NCBI GenBank assembly: GCA_026981645.1
Contig: JALSII010000051.1
Span: 1-35,640 of the forward strand
Direction: 5' to 3'
DNA from: Hyphomicrobiales bacterium
GTDB lineage: Bacteria; Pseudomonadota; Alphaproteobacteria; Rhizobiales; Devosiaceae
DNA length: 35,640 bases
Shown: piece after piece, positions 1 through 9,351 of the stretch
Layout of the letters: every line of letters starts with the position of its first letter
Position numbering within the stretch: position 1 is the first letter of the stretch
Made by a program: the position numbers and the translations under genes
Notes under the pieces: model-generated
The model's input: the letters and a program-made list of their open reading frames with translations, nothing else
Database searches by the model: none
What the model was told of the DNA's origin: nothing

Positions 1-11
1 CCTGCCTTTTG

Positions 12-27
12 TTTGTTCTGGAACAAA
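12..27. promoter_or_regulatory. FNR/Nnr-like dyad upstream of the nos operon
   Basis: A perfect inverted repeat TTTGTTC-TG-GAACAAA with 7-bp arms. Its inner 14 bp read TTGTT-N4-AACAA, one base per half-site away from the FNR consensus TTGAT-N4-ATCAA. Nos operons are commonly controlled by CRP/FNR-family regulators such as FnrP, Nnr or Dnr, so an anaerobic or NO-responsive activator is the natural candidate. The regulator itself is not in this window. Confidence 0.6.
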
Positions 28-47
28 TTTGCCGCAGCTCTTAGCGA

Positions 48-53
48 TATAAG
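48..53 (+). promoter_or_regulatory. Candidate -10 element of the nos promoter
   Basis: TATAAG lies so that transcription would start near position 60-61. That puts the centre of the upstream dyad (19.5) about 41.5 bp before the start, the geometry of class II CRP/FNR-activated promoters. No good -35 hexamer is visible, as expected if an activator replaces it. Called by eye. Confidence 0.45.
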
Positions 54-110
54 CGCTGTGGCTGATGGAATTTGTCGGCCCTTTTTGGCGCTTTTTTGAG
101 TTTCCTATTC

Positions 111-599
111 ATGTTCAAAGGTATTTTGCCAGTTTTCTTCCGGTGCTCCGGACCTCAGGGCCGGAGGCAGGGGGGATTGTTCCTGCTGCTGTGCGCTATG
201 CTTTTGCTTGCACAGCCGTCTTTTGTTGCCTTGGCCGTGGAAGCGAACAATTCTTTTCCCTGGGGAGTACAAAACACCAGTTGCTCGCTGGAATTTACCC
301 ACTCAGGCCAAATGGCCAAAGACAAGACCACAGGGTCTATCCCGACCTGCCCTGCTAGTACAGCTTTGTGTTGCCCGACCTTCCTGCTGGCATCACCCGG
401 CCCTGCCCCTCAGGCCCCCCATGGTCTCTGTTTTGTCAGTTATGAGCCAGATTTGCATTCTTCTATTGAAGGGACATTGCATCGGAACGTCCCATGCCGG
501 GGCCCGCCTGCCTCCTTGGCAGTGACACTGACCCCGATGCCGTTTCCAGCATTCCAGCAACTCCATAGCCAGCCCCAACGTGAAAGGTTCTGGTTATGA
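111..599 (+). CDS. Small secreted cysteine-rich protein of unknown function, first gene of the nos operon
   Basis: I do not recognise this 162-residue protein. From the ATG at 111 it begins with a basic N-terminus (Arg18-Arg19), a hydrophobic core at about residues 22-34 and an Ala-X-Ala-like cleavage region near residues 40-42, so it should be exported. The mature part has six cysteines (58, 80, 87, 88, 107, 129), including a C-X6-CC cluster, and a Pro-rich tail. A TTG at 72 would extend it by 13 residues, but the ATG gives a normal signal peptide. Its stop overlaps the nosR start (ATGA at 596-599), which suggests translational coupling. It occupies the place that nosC holds upstream of nosR in Paracoccus. 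Homology to NosC is not shown. A periplasmic copper-handling or thiol role for the NosR/NosZ system is a guess. Ribosome binding signals are weak, so the ORF being real is likely but not certain. Confidence 0.5.
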   Translation: MFKGILPVFFRCSGPQGRRQGGLFLLLCAMLLLAQPSFVALAVEANNSFPWGVQNTSCSLEFTHSGQMAKDKTTGSIPTCPASTALCCPTFLLASPGPAPQAPHGLCFVSYEPDLHSSIEGTLHRNVPCRGPPASLAVTLTPMPFPAFQQLHSQPQRERFWL

Positions 600-2824
600 A
601 GATAGATCTTTTTTCCTCCCGACCTTTCATTTCAAGCCTTTTTGCCCTCATCCAGCTTGTTTTCCTGCTTGCGGTCAATTCGGCTCTGGCCCAGAGCGTC
701 CCCCCGCTTGTTTCAAAGTTTATTTCCCAGATTCCAGCCAGTGAACTGGTGGAAGGGGCCACCTCCTATGGCCCCCTTAATGAGCAAATCCCGGTTGTTC
801 CGATACTCAAGGGAAGTGAATTACTTGGATATGCCTATATAACCAGTGATTTTGTCAGCACCACCGGATATTCCGGCAAGCCCATACATGTGCTTGTGGC
901 TATCGGGATGGAAGGAAAGCTTCTGCGTGCCGAACTGGTGGAGCACTCAGAACCTATCGTTCTGATCGGAATACCTGACAGTAAAATCCGGGCGCTGACT
1001 GAAACCTATAAGGGTCTTGATATCGTCGCCGAGGCTGCGGCAGGCGGCTCTGGACACGACTTGCAGATCATATCCGGCGCCACAGTGACCATCATGATTA
1101 TTGATGATTCCATTGTGCGCTCCAGTATCAAGGTTGCGCGCGCGCTTGGCCTTGGCGGACTTGCTGTTGAAACCGCAGGCAGCGGGCCGCTCCGCACCCT
1201 GAACATGGAAGAGACCGGCGTCTCCGACTGGATGACCCTTGCCGGCGAGGGCTCGGTCCGTCGCCTGTCACTTGATGTGGGGCAGATCAATCAGGCTTTT
1301 GAAGCCATGGGTGATCCGCGCGCCGCCGCCCGACCGGAGACCGGAGAGCCCCAGGACCTCTATATTGATATGCAGCTGGCACTGGTTTCCGCTCCCGCAA
1401 TCGGTCTCAGTCTGCTTGGAGAGGCCGAATATAACAATCTGACTGACTGGCTAGAAGAGGGCGAACAGGCAATCCTCATCATGGGGCGCGGGCGCTATTC
1501 CTTCAAGGGATCGGGTTACGTACGGGGTGGCGTATTCGACCGCGTCCAGCTCATTCAGGGTGATATTTCGGTTCGCTTTCGCGACAAGCAGCACCGTCGG
1601 CTGGGAGAGTTGGCCGCTGAAGGTGCACCGATATTCAGCGAAACAGACCTGTTCAAAATTCCCGCTGATGCCGGGTTTGACCCAAGCAAGCCCTGGCGCG
1701 TTCAGTTGCTGGCCCAGCGGGCAGTAGGACCGATTGAGAAGATTTTTTTGACCTTTGATCTGGGATACAAGCTGCCCGAAAAATATCTGACACCGCTTGC
1801 ACCGGCTCCTCTTGGCCCCACTTTGGCACAGGCCGAAGAAGACGCAGCCGCCCGGGCGGAGTTGTGGAAGCGTATCTGGCGGGACAAGAAGGTCGAAGTC
1901 GGCATTCTGGTTGCAATGCTCACGGTTCTGACCGGCGTGTTTTTCTTTCAGGTGCAGGCCACCAAAAACGCCCGCGCCTTTTACTGGTTCCGCATGGGTT
2001 TTCTGGTGGTGACACTGGTTTTCCTTGGCTGGGGCCAGAATGCCCAGCTCTCGGTCGTCAATCTCATGGCGCTGGGCACCTCGCTCATTACCGGATTTAA
2101 CTGGGATACGTTCCTGCTTGATCCGCTGGTATTTATCCTGTGGGTCTCGGTGGCGGTGTCGCTTCTGTTCTGGGGCCGGGGGGCATTTTGCGGCTGGCTT
2201 TGCCCCTTCGGCGCTTTGCAGGAGCTTTCGAACCAGATTGCGCGTTTCTTCAAGGTGCCCCAATGGCGCCTGCCCTGGGGACTGCATGAGCGTCTGTGGC
2301 CGATCAAGTATATGATATTTCTCGGACTGGTGGCGCTTTCGCTGATATCCGTGCCCCTGGCCGAGCAGTTCGCAGAAGTGGAGCCCTTCAAGACCTCCAT
2401 AATTCTCAAGTTTGCCCGTGCCTGGCCCTATGTGCTGTTCGCAACGGTAGTGCTGGGGCTTGGCCTGTTCATCGAGCGCTTTTACTGCCGTTATCTGTGC
2501 CCGCTGGGTGCGGCGCTGGCGATCCCGGCGCGCATGCGCATGTTTGACTGGCTCAAGCGCTACAAGGAATGCGGCGATCCCTGCCAGACCTGCGCCCATG
2601 ATTGTTTTGTGCAGGCCATCCATCCCACCGGCGAAATCAACCCCAACGAATGTCTGTCCTGTCTGAACTGCCAGGTTCTTTATCAGGACGATTTCAGATG
2701 CCCCGTTCGTATCCAGAAACGAAAAAAACGGGACAGGCTGGCCCAGAGTACCGCCAGGTCAGGCGCGGCTCTGGACCGGATGATTAATCAACCAAACCCC
2801 AAAAAGGAGAGTCCAAATGTCTGA
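596..2824 (+). CDS. nosR: NosR, membrane flavo-iron-sulfur protein for nitrous oxide reduction
   Basis: NosR is a polytopic inner-membrane protein that feeds electrons from the quinol pool to periplasmic NosZ and is also needed for nos expression. The 742 residues match the family length. A signal-like segment (about 10-33) is followed by a periplasmic FMN-binding domain with the flavinylation motif SGATVT at 160-165; the last Thr is the expected covalent FMN site. After a long periplasmic part, transmembrane helices begin near residue 431. Two CX3CP motifs (FCGWLCP near 531 and YCRYLCP near 630) and a ferredoxin-like C-terminus with Cys clusters near 659-668 and 687-692 mark the polyferredoxin portion. 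The gene starts by ATGA overlap with the upstream ORF and overlaps nosZ by 8 bases. Confidence 0.97.
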   Translation: MKIDLFSSRPFISSLFALIQLVFLLAVNSALAQSVPPLVSKFISQIPASELVEGATSYGPLNEQIPVVPILKGSELLGYAYITSDFVSTTGYSGKPIHVLVAIGMEGKLLRAELVEHSEPIVLIGIPDSKIRALTETYKGLDIVAEAAAGGSGHDLQIISGATVTIMIIDDSIVRSSIKVARALGLGGLAVETAGSGPLRTLNMEETGVSDWMTLAGEGSVRRLSLDVGQINQAFEAMGDPRAAARPETGEPQDLYIDMQLALVSAPAIGLSLLGEAEYNNLTDWLEEGEQAILIMGRGRYSFKGSGYVRGGVFDRVQLIQGDISVRFRDKQHRRLGELAAEGAPIFSETDLFKIPADAGFDPSKPWRVQLLAQRAVGPIEKIFLTFDLGYKLPEKYLTPLAPAPLGPTLAQAEEDAAARAELWKRIWRDKKVEVGILVAMLTVLTGVFFFQVQATKNARAFYWFRMGFLVVTLVFLGWGQNAQLSVVNLMALGTSLITGFNWDTFLLDPLVFILWVSVAVSLLFWGRGAFCGWLCPFGALQELSNQIARFFKVPQWRLPWGLHERLWPIKYMIFLGLVALSLISVPLAEQFAEVEPFKTSIILKFARAWPYVLFATVVLGLGLFIERFYCRYLCPLGAALAIPARMRMFDWLKRYKECGDPCQTCAHDCFVQAIHPTGEINPNECLSCLNCQVLYQDDFRCPVRIQKRKKRDRLAQSTARSGAALDRMINQPNPKKESPNV

Positions 2825-4721
2825 TGACATCAAAGAAAAAGAAGGCATCTCAAGGCGGTCCCTGCTGACCGGCACCGGTCGCGGTGCTGTGCTTGCAGGT
2901 GCGCTTGCGGCTGCCGGTGGCGGTGCCGTGCTGGCGACCGCTCCGGCAAAGGCTGCGGCGGCAAATGAGCTCAAACCCGGAGAGCTGGATGAATATTATG
3001 GCTTCTGGTCCTCGGGACAGACCGGGGAAATGCGCATTCTGGGCGTGCCTTCAATGCGTGAATTGATGCGGGTTCCGGTTTTTAATCGCTGCTCGGCCAC
3101 CGGGTGGGGGCAGACCAATGAGTCCCTGAAAATCCTCACCGAAGGCCTGCTGCCCGAAACCAAGGCCATGTTGGCCAAACAGGGCAAGAAGACCTATGAC
3201 AACGGAGATCTGCATCACCCCCACATGTCGTTCACCGATGGCACTTATGATGGCCGCTATCTGTTCATGAACGACAAGGCCAACACCCGCGTGGCCCGTG
3301 TTCGTGTCGACATCATGAAATGTGACAAGATCATTGAAATCCCCAATGCTTTTGCCATTCACGGACTTCGTCCGCAGAAGTTCCCGCGCACGGGCTATGT
3401 CTTTGCCAATGGCGAGCATGAAGCACCATTGATCAATGATGGCAGGAGTCTGGAGGATATTTCCACCTATGTTTCCATCTTCACTGCCATTGACGGGGAC
3501 ACGATGGAAGTCAAGTGGCAGTTGCAGGTCAGCGGAAATCTGGACAATGTGGATGCCGATTACCAGGGAAAATATGCCTTTGCTTCGAGCTACAACTCGG
3601 AAAACGGCATGAACCTTTCTGAAATGATGGCCAATGAAATGGACCATTGTGTCATCTTTGATATCAAGGCCATTGAAGCGGGTGTCGCTGCTGGAGATTA
3701 TCAGGAACTCAACGGTGTTCCGGTGCTGGATGGACGCAAAGGGTCCAAATACACCCGCTACGTGCCTATCCCAACCTCACCCCATGGCGTGAACGCTGCT
3801 CCAAGCGGCAAGCATATCATGATCGCAGGCAAACTTTCGCCCACGGTATCGGTGATTGATGTGAGCAAAGTGGACGCGTTGTTCTCCTCTGATGCAGACC
3901 CGCGCTCGGTCATTGTTGCCGAACCCGAACTAGGACTTGGCCCGCTGCACACCGCCTTTGACGGAGAGGGTAATGCCTTTACCACCCTGTTTCTTGATAG
4001 CCAGGTGGTGAAATGGAACATCGACAAGGCCATCCGGCTTTATGCGGGTGAAGAGGTCGATCCCATCATCTCAAAGGTCGATGTGGCCTATCAGCCCGGT
4101 CATAACTCGACCTCAATGGGCGAAACCAAAGAGGCCGATGGCAAATGGCTGGTTTCAATGAACAAGTTCTCCAAGGATCGGTTCCTTAACGCAGGGCCGC
4201 TCAAGCCCGAGAATGAACAGCTCATTGATATCTCGGGGGGAAATTTTGAAGTTGTGCATGACGGGGCAACCTTTGCCGAACCCCATGACAGCATCATTGT
4301 GCATCGCTCCAAAGTGAACCCATCCCAGATTTACAAGCGTGATGACCCCACCTTTGCCGATGCGCTTGCACAGGCGGCAGCAGATGGTGTGGATCTGGAA
4401 AACGCGGCTGACGTCATTCGTGACGGCAACAAGGTACGGGTCTATATGTACTCTGTTGCTCCTACTTTCTCCCTGGAGAAGTTCACCGTCAAACAGGGTG
4501 ACGAGGTCACCGTCTATATCACCAATATTGATGATGTGGACGATCTGACCCACGGGTTCTGCATGGTGAACTTCGGCGTGGCCATGGAGATCGGTCCCCA
4601 GGCAACCCAATCGATCACCTTCATTGCCGACCGGCCCGGTGTGCACTGGTTCTACTGTCAGTGGTTCTGCCACGCACTCCATCTTGAAATGCGTGGCCGC
4701 ATGCTGGTTGAGCCTGCGTAA
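2817..4721 (+). CDS. nosZ: Nitrous oxide reductase NosZ, clade I (Tat-exported)
   Basis: NosZ reduces N2O to N2 in the periplasm, the last step of denitrification, with a four-copper CuZ site in a beta-propeller and a two-copper CuA site in a cupredoxin domain. The 634-residue protein opens with a twin-arginine signal (SRRSLL, Arg13-Arg14), which places it in clade I. CuZ ligand motifs are visible: DLHHPH at 131-136, then SPHG, HTAFD and EPHD further on. The CuA site is at the C-terminus: His579 in LTHG, then Cys614, Cys618, His622 and Met625 in [13 protein letters not shown] good ribosome site (AAGGAG) precedes the ATG, which lies inside the end of nosR. All key metal ligands I can check are present, so the enzyme should be active. 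Confidence 0.98.
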   Translation: MSDDIKEKEGISRRSLLTGTGRGAVLAGALAAAGGGAVLATAPAKAAAANELKPGELDEYYGFWSSGQTGEMRILGVPSMRELMRVPVFNRCSATGWGQTNESLKILTEGLLPETKAMLAKQGKKTYDNGDLHHPHMSFTDGTYDGRYLFMNDKANTRVARVRVDIMKCDKIIEIPNAFAIHGLRPQKFPRTGYVFANGEHEAPLINDGRSLEDISTYVSIFTAIDGDTMEVKWQLQVSGNLDNVDADYQGKYAFASSYNSENGMNLSEMMANEMDHCVIFDIKAIEAGVAAGDYQELNGVPVLDGRKGSKYTRYVPIPTSPHGVNAAPSGKHIMIAGKLSPTVSVIDVSKVDALFSSDADPRSVIVAEPELGLGPLHTAFDGEGNAFTTLFLDSQVVKWNIDKAIRLYAGEEVDPIISKVDVAYQPGHNSTSMGETKEADGKWLVSMNKFSKDRFLNAGPLKPENEQLIDISGGNFEVVHDGATFAEPHDSIIVHRSKVNPSQIYKRDDPTFADALAQAAADGVDLENAADVIRDGNKVRVYMYSVAPTFSLEKFTVKQGDEVTVYITNIDDVDDLTHGFCMVNFGVAMEIGPQATQSITFIADRPGVHWFYCQWFCHALHLEMRGRMLVEPA

Positions 4722-4736
4722 AGGAAAGGTCTGGCC

Positions 4737-6002
4737 ATGCTGCTCAGAACCTTGCCGACGCTCTTAATCCTGTTGTTCTCCGCATCATTTGTGGGGGCGG
4801 AGGAGTTGCGCGTCAAAGCCGGGGGTGATGAACTGGCCAGAGTTCTGCAAAAAGCACAGGCGGGGGATGTCCTCCGCCTGTTGCCCGGTGTTCATTTCGG
4901 TCCGATTTTCGTTGAAAAGAGCCTGACAATTGATGGCAGTGGAAAGGCGGCCATTCAAGGCAACGGGCAGGGCTCGGTAATTACCGTCAGCGCCCCCGAT
5001 GTTACCCTTGAAGGCCTCATAATCTCAGGATCGGGGTCAGCGGGTCAAACCAAGGATGCCGGAATTGCACTTGAGAAAAGTGCCACTAATGCGCTCGTTA
5101 TCGGCAACAGGCTCATTGGCAATCTTATAGGTGTGAACCTTCAGGGCGCAAAAGGCGCGCTGGTGGAAGGCAACATTATTGAAGGCCGACAGGACCACCG
5201 CATGAATGCGCGGGGCAATGGCGTTTATTTATGGGATTCCCCCGGGGCCAGAATTATCGGCAATGATATCCGCTGGGGACGGGATGGCATTTTTGCCAAC
5301 GTTTCAAGTGGCAACGAGTTTTCGGGCAATCGTTTCCGCGATCTCCGGTTTGCCGTTCACTACATGTATGTGCACGACAGTGTGGTTTCGGACAATGTCT
5401 CGCTTGGCAATCATCTGGGTTATGCCATCATGAATTCCAACAATGTCCGGGTTGAGGGCAATGTTTCGCGCGGTGACCGCGATCACGGCATCATGATGAA
5501 CTACACCAATGACAGCGAAATCATCAACAACCGGATTGAGCAGGTCAGCGAAAAATGCCTGTTTATTTATAACGCACACAAAAACCTCTTTGAGGGGAAC
5601 CTGTTTTCCGGATGCGGCATCGGGGTTCATTTTACCGCCGGGTCCGAGCGCAATCAGCTTGCGGGCAACAGCTTTATCTCAAATCGGGTGCAGGTTCAGT
5701 ACGCGGGGACACGCTGGGTTGACTGGAGCGAGAATGGGCGGGGTAATTATTGGTCCGACCACCCCGGTTTTGACTTGAACGGTGATGGCATTGCCGACGC
5801 ACCCTACCGGCCCAATGACGCAATGGATCAGATGCTCTGGCGCCAACCGGCGGCCAGACTGCTTCTGGGTTCTCCCGCCGTACAACTGATCCGATGGTCC
5901 CAAAGCACCTTTCCCGCCCTGCTGCCCGGCGGAGTTATGGATAGCGCACCGCTCATGAAACCGGTTGTCCCTGAAATTATTTCCTGGAAAGAAATTCAAT
6001 GA
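4737..6002 (+). CDS. nosD: NosD, periplasmic beta-helix maturation protein for the CuZ site
   Basis: NosD works with the NosFY ABC transporter to assemble the CuZ copper-sulfide cluster of NosZ. The 421-residue product has a cleavable signal peptide (about residues 1-21, ending VGA-EE) and many imperfect repeats of the N-x-I-x-G-N type typical of right-handed parallel beta-helix (CASH/pectin-lyase-like) proteins across about residues 50-330. The NYWSDHPGFD segment with DLNGDGIAD is a usual NosD C-terminal hallmark. It begins 15 bases after nosZ, behind an AGGAAAGG ribosome site, and overlaps nosF by four bases. Confidence 0.95.
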   Translation: MLLRTLPTLLILLFSASFVGAEELRVKAGGDELARVLQKAQAGDVLRLLPGVHFGPIFVEKSLTIDGSGKAAIQGNGQGSVITVSAPDVTLEGLIISGSGSAGQTKDAGIALEKSATNALVIGNRLIGNLIGVNLQGAKGALVEGNIIEGRQDHRMNARGNGVYLWDSPGARIIGNDIRWGRDGIFANVSSGNEFSGNRFRDLRFAVHYMYVHDSVVSDNVSLGNHLGYAIMNSNNVRVEGNVSRGDRDHGIMMNYTNDSEIINNRIEQVSEKCLFIYNAHKNLFEGNLFSGCGIGVHFTAGSERNQLAGNSFISNRVQVQYAGTRWVDWSENGRGNYWSDHPGFDLNGDGIADAPYRPNDAMDQMLWRQPAARLLLGSPAVQLIRWSQSTFPALLPGGVMDSAPLMKPVVPEIISWKEIQ

Positions 6003-6898
6003 GTGCTCTGAACATCAACAATGTAGTAAAGCGATACGGCACTCATGAAGTGGTTTGTAGTGTCAGCCTGAAAATTGATCCCGGAGAGCGTATTGCCCTG
6101 CTCGGCCACAATGGTGCAGGAAAAACCACACTTATCAGAATGATCCTGGGTCTGACCCCGCTGAGTGCGGGATCAATTGAGGTTCTGGGAACTGCGCCGG
6201 GGGCGCGAACTGCGCGTTCTTCAATCGGTTTCTTGCCTGAAGCTGTGGCTTTTCAGGGTGCCTTGAGCGGGCGCGAACAACTTCGGCATTTTGCCCGCCT
6301 GAAGTCCGTATCCATGGGCAAGGCCGATGACCTGCTGGAGCAGGTCGGGCTGGGGGATGCGGCTGACAGAAAAATCCGCACCTATTCCAAGGGCATGAGG
6401 CAAAGGGTGGGGCTGGCCCAGGCCATAATGGGCAAGCCCAAACTGGTATTGCTGGATGAGCCAACCAGCGGGCTGGATCCGGTTTCCCGGCACGAATTCT
6501 ACGACATTGTAAGGGATCTTGCTGACGCGGGCACTGCAGTCCTGATCTCGTCTCACGCCTTGACCGAGTTGGAAACCCGTACCGACCGCATTGCAATTCT
6601 GAGGAAAGGCCGTCTGGTGGCCAATGATGATCTGACAGCTTTGCGCAAGACGGCGGCCATGCCCATCGTGGTCAGGGTGACTACCTTGCCCCAAAAAGTG
6701 GAGCAGGTGGCAAACGAGCTGGGTGCCAGACGGGTGAACGGGCAGATTGTGGAACTGACCTGTCTGCAGGATGAAAAAATTACCACCCTGGGCCGGGTCA
6801 GCGGTCTTGGTGACCTGATCCGCGATGTGGAGGTTACCCCGGCCAGTCTCGAAGAACTCTACCGTCACTTTTCAAGCTCTGAGCAGGGGGGGCGCTAA
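5999..6898 (+). CDS. nosF: NosF, ATPase subunit of the NosFY transporter
   Basis: NosF is the cytoplasmic ATP-binding subunit that powers NosY, with NosD as periplasmic partner, for CuZ maturation. The 299-residue sequence shows Walker A GHNGAGKTT at 36-44, the ABC signature YSKGMRQR near 128-135, Walker B LVLLDEP near 147-153 and an H-loop ISSHALTE near 183. The C-terminal region of about 80 residues is typical of type-2 exporter ATPases. Its start overlaps nosD by four bases (ATGA), and its stop overlaps the nosY start by one base (TAATG), consistent with coupled translation. Confidence 0.95.
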   Translation: MSALNINNVVKRYGTHEVVCSVSLKIDPGERIALLGHNGAGKTTLIRMILGLTPLSAGSIEVLGTAPGARTARSSIGFLPEAVAFQGALSGREQLRHFARLKSVSMGKADDLLEQVGLGDAADRKIRTYSKGMRQRVGLAQAIMGKPKLVLLDEPTSGLDPVSRHEFYDIVRDLADAGTAVLISSHALTELETRTDRIAILRKGRLVANDDLTALRKTAAMPIVVRVTTLPQKVEQVANELGARRVNGQIVELTCLQDEKITTLGRVSGLGDLIRDVEVTPASLEELYRHFSSSEQGGR

Positions 6899-7716
6899 TG
6901 GGAATTCTGGCAATTGCACAACTGGAGTTTCTGGTGGCCCGGCGCAATATGTGGGTCGCGACCTCGGTTTTCATGATGGCGCTGTTTTCGCTGGTGTTGA
7001 CTTTTGCCGGTGGAGCCACCGCCGGAAATCTGGGTGTTGACCCCCTAAGCGTTGCGGTGACTTCGATCACAACCCTGTCTGTCTATCTGGTCCCCCTGAT
7101 TGCTCTTTTGCTTTCGTTTGACGCTATCGCCGGTGAGATTGAGAGGGGAACGCTGGCCTTGAGTCTGGCTTATCCACTCTCAAGAGGTGAAATATTGTTG
7201 GGGAAGTTTCTGGCTCACTTCGTAGTGCTGGCTTTTGCAATAGCTGTGGGGCTTGCACTTTCGGCCCTGCTTGTTGTCAGCCAACACGGACTGGCCGACA
7301 TTTCCTTTGCACCTTTACTTCGCCTTTATGTAACAGCGCTGCCGCTGGGAGCGACCTTTCTGGGGATCGGGTACCTGGTTTCCTCGCTCGCCCGTCAACC
7401 CGGTGTTGCCTCGGGACTGGTCATCATAGTCTGGCTGGTTCTGGTTGTTCTTTATGACCTTGGACTGCTTGGCGCACTGGTTGCGGACAATGGTGGCTAT
7501 TTCACAACCACTATCTTTCCCTTTTTGCTGCTGGCCAACCCGGCGGATGCTTTCAGGCTGCTCAACATGCCTGATGTTTCAGTGGTGGCACTGGCCAGCG
7601 GTCTTAATGCTCTGGGGTCGGAAACCGACAAAACGGGATTGTTGATTTCGCTTCTTGGCTGGCCGGTTCTTGCACTTTTTCTGGCCTGGATTTCTTTTAG
7701 GAGAGTAGAACCATGA
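6898..7716 (+). CDS. nosY: NosY, membrane subunit of the NosFY transporter
   Basis: NosY is the integral membrane partner of NosF; the complex is needed to supply sulfur for the CuZ cluster of NosZ. The 272-residue protein has about six hydrophobic segments (near residues 18-40, 52-76, 105-130, 142-168, 174-200 and 250-268) and the conserved GEIERGTL-x-LSLAYPLSR stretch near residues 80-97 that is characteristic of ABC-2 family permeases. It overlaps nosL by four bases. Assignment rests on operon position plus this motif. Confidence 0.93.
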   Translation: MGILAIAQLEFLVARRNMWVATSVFMMALFSLVLTFAGGATAGNLGVDPLSVAVTSITTLSVYLVPLIALLLSFDAIAGEIERGTLALSLAYPLSRGEILLGKFLAHFVVLAFAIAVGLALSALLVVSQHGLADISFAPLLRLYVTALPLGATFLGIGYLVSSLARQPGVASGLVIIVWLVLVVLYDLGLLGALVADNGGYFTTTIFPFLLLANPADAFRLLNMPDVSVVALASGLNALGSETDKTGLLISLLGWPVLALFLAWISFRRVEP

Positions 7717-8291
7717 ATATTATCAAGGCAGTTTTGACTTTTTTTGCCATCACTTTCCTGGCTGGCTGCCAGATTGGTGCTCCGGCACAAAAACCCCAGC
7801 CCGCAATTCTGGGCGAAGATGATATTGGTCATTCTGATCAGATGATCGTCATGAATCATGTGGGACCGCGGGCGCAGGTGCACCTTGCCGGAGCAAGTGA
7901 ACCACTTTGGTTCTCTTCGGTGCGTGACGGTCTGGTCTATCTCAGGTCGCCTGAACAGACGGCAAAAATTCTGGCGATTTACGTCAACGATATCGGTGTA
8001 GCTGAAAGCTGGGAAAATATGGGTGCCGGCAACTGGATTGATGCGGAAGCAGCCTTTTATGTGGTTGGCTCGGATGCCAAAGGGGGCATGGGTGCCCCTG
8101 AATTCGTGCCCTTCAGTGATGAGGAAAAGGCGCAGGCCTTTGCGGATGAACGGGGCGGAGAGATTCTTGGTCTCGACGACATTACGGCAGAGATGGTTCT
8201 GGCTCCGGTGGAGCAGGACCATATGGCAATGCCTTCCATGAGTGGAAACAATGATGCAACAGATATGGACATGTCTCCCGGAGGGGGCTGA
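7713..8291 (+). CDS. nosL: NosL, copper-binding lipoprotein
   Basis: NosL is an outer- or inner-membrane-anchored periplasmic copper chaperone that delivers Cu(I) to apo-NosZ. The N-terminus is a lipoprotein signal ending in the lipobox LAGC (Cys19). The body contains MNHVGPRAQVHL and WFSSVRDG segments typical of NosL, and the last 30 residues are Met/His/Asp-rich (HMAMPSMS, MDMS), suiting copper binding. Length (192 residues) is normal. AGGAGAG precedes the ATG, which overlaps the nosY stop by four bases; nosX starts three bases downstream. Confidence 0.93.
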   Translation: MNIIKAVLTFFAITFLAGCQIGAPAQKPQPAILGEDDIGHSDQMIVMNHVGPRAQVHLAGASEPLWFSSVRDGLVYLRSPEQTAKILAIYVNDIGVAESWENMGAGNWIDAEAAFYVVGSDAKGGMGAPEFVPFSDEEKAQAFADERGGEILGLDDITAEMVLAPVEQDHMAMPSMSGNNDATDMDMSPGGG

Positions 8292-8294
8292 AAT

Positions 8295-9191
8295 ATGAAA
8301 CGCAGAAGAGTTCTGAGCATTCTGGCCGGTGTCGCCGCCATGCCCGTTGTGGGCGCACGGGCGGCCCCCGATATTTATAGCTGGCGCGGGGTGGCGCTGG
8401 GGGCTGAAGCGCGGATAATTCTTGATCACCCCGATGCTGAAGGGCTTGTCGCCGGGGCGGTAACTGAAATCCGCAGGCTGGAAAATATCTTCTCCCTCTA
8501 TATTGGCGACAGTGAACTGTCCCGGCTCAATCGCGGGGGCTTTCTGTCTGCCCCTTCGTTTGAGATGGTTGAACTGCTTTCCATTTGTGCCAGCATAAAC
8601 TCAAGCACTGCCGGAGCGTTTGATCCCAGCGTTCAAGCCCTATGGTCGCTTTATGCACGCAGCTATGCCAGAGGGCATGCGCCCGCTGATGGTGAGATTG
8701 AAGAGGCCCGGGAACTTACCGGCTTCAGGTATGTAAATATTTCTCCTCAGCGCATCTCATTTGAGAAAAGGGGAGTCATGCTTTCCCTCAACGGTATTGC
8801 CCAAGGGTATATTGCCGACAAGGTCGCCGCCTATTTCCGCCGCGGGGGTGTCACCAGTGTGTTGGTGAACACTGGTGAAATCACGGGCCTTGGCCTGGCC
8901 CCGGATGGCCAGGAGTGGTCAGTGAGCATAGACGAGGAGGCGGGCGAAGTCGTGCCTCTGAGCAACAGGGCCATCGCCACATCGGCGCCTCTGGGCACGG
9001 TGTTTGATGCACAGGGAACAGTTGGGCACATTCTTGATCCGCGAACCGGATATCCGGGAGGCAGTTGGCAAAGGGTTTCTGTTATATGCAACTCCGCCGC
9101 CAGGGCCGATGGGCTTTCCACTGCCTTTTGCCTGATGAACCAGAATGATATCGAACTCGCAAAAGGCAACACGACGGTTATTCTTGGCTAA
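8295..9191 (+). CDS. nosX: NosX, ApbE-family FMN transferase
   Basis: NosX belongs to the ApbE flavin transferases and is thought to attach FMN covalently to the periplasmic Thr of NosR; the matching SGATVT acceptor is present in this operon's NosR. The 298-residue protein has an export signal with a KRRR start (possibly Tat) ending near ARA-AP. ApbE hallmarks are present: FDPSVQALW, the LNGIAQGYIAD motif near residues 165-175, VNTGEI, and the C-terminal GHILDPRTGYP followed by DGLSTAF, which carries metal/FAD-binding residues. The residue before LNGIAQGY is Ser rather than the Asp of canonical ApbE; I believe NosX proteins vary here. It is the last nos gene, and no terminator is visible after it. 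Confidence 0.93.
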   Translation: MKRRRVLSILAGVAAMPVVGARAAPDIYSWRGVALGAEARIILDHPDAEGLVAGAVTEIRRLENIFSLYIGDSELSRLNRGGFLSAPSFEMVELLSICASINSSTAGAFDPSVQALWSLYARSYARGHAPADGEIEEARELTGFRYVNISPQRISFEKRGVMLSLNGIAQGYIADKVAAYFRRGGVTSVLVNTGEITGLGLAPDGQEWSVSIDEEAGEVVPLSNRAIATSAPLGTVFDAQGTVGHILDPRTGYPGGSWQRVSVICNSAARADGLSTAFCLMNQNDIELAKGNTTVILG

Positions 9192-9278
9192 CTCAGACTG
9201 GCCATGCCGCGTGAATTTGTGCGCCCGGCAGCCTGGATCTGCTGCACTGTAAAGTCGCCTGCAACACCAAGCCAACCG

Positions 9279-9296
9279 ATTTCGCACTTGCGAAAT
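9279..9296. promoter_or_regulatory. 18-bp perfect dyad upstream of the amino acid transporter operon
   Basis: ATTTCGCA-CT-TGCGAAAT, 8-bp arms around a 2-bp centre. A -10-like TATCAA (9316-9321) would put the transcription start near 9328-9329, about 41 bp from the dyad centre, again the class II CRP/FNR-type geometry. The half-site TTCGC/GCGAA differs from FNR and CRP consensus, so another regulator or a repressor is equally possible. An ATG at 9295 overlaps the dyad, which argues against that codon as the gene start. Confidence 0.5.
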
Positions 9297-9351
9297 GGTG
9301 AATTCTGACACAGGTTATCAAGTTGAAAGACAGATAACAGAGGAAGCGTTT

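Noticed and set aside
1451..2623. 390-residue open frame on the minus strand opposite nosR
   Set aside because: It is opposite conserved membrane and ferredoxin motifs of nosR, is rich in His/Arg/Gln with no domain pattern, and has no promoter or neighbours in phase; it is a codon-bias shadow.
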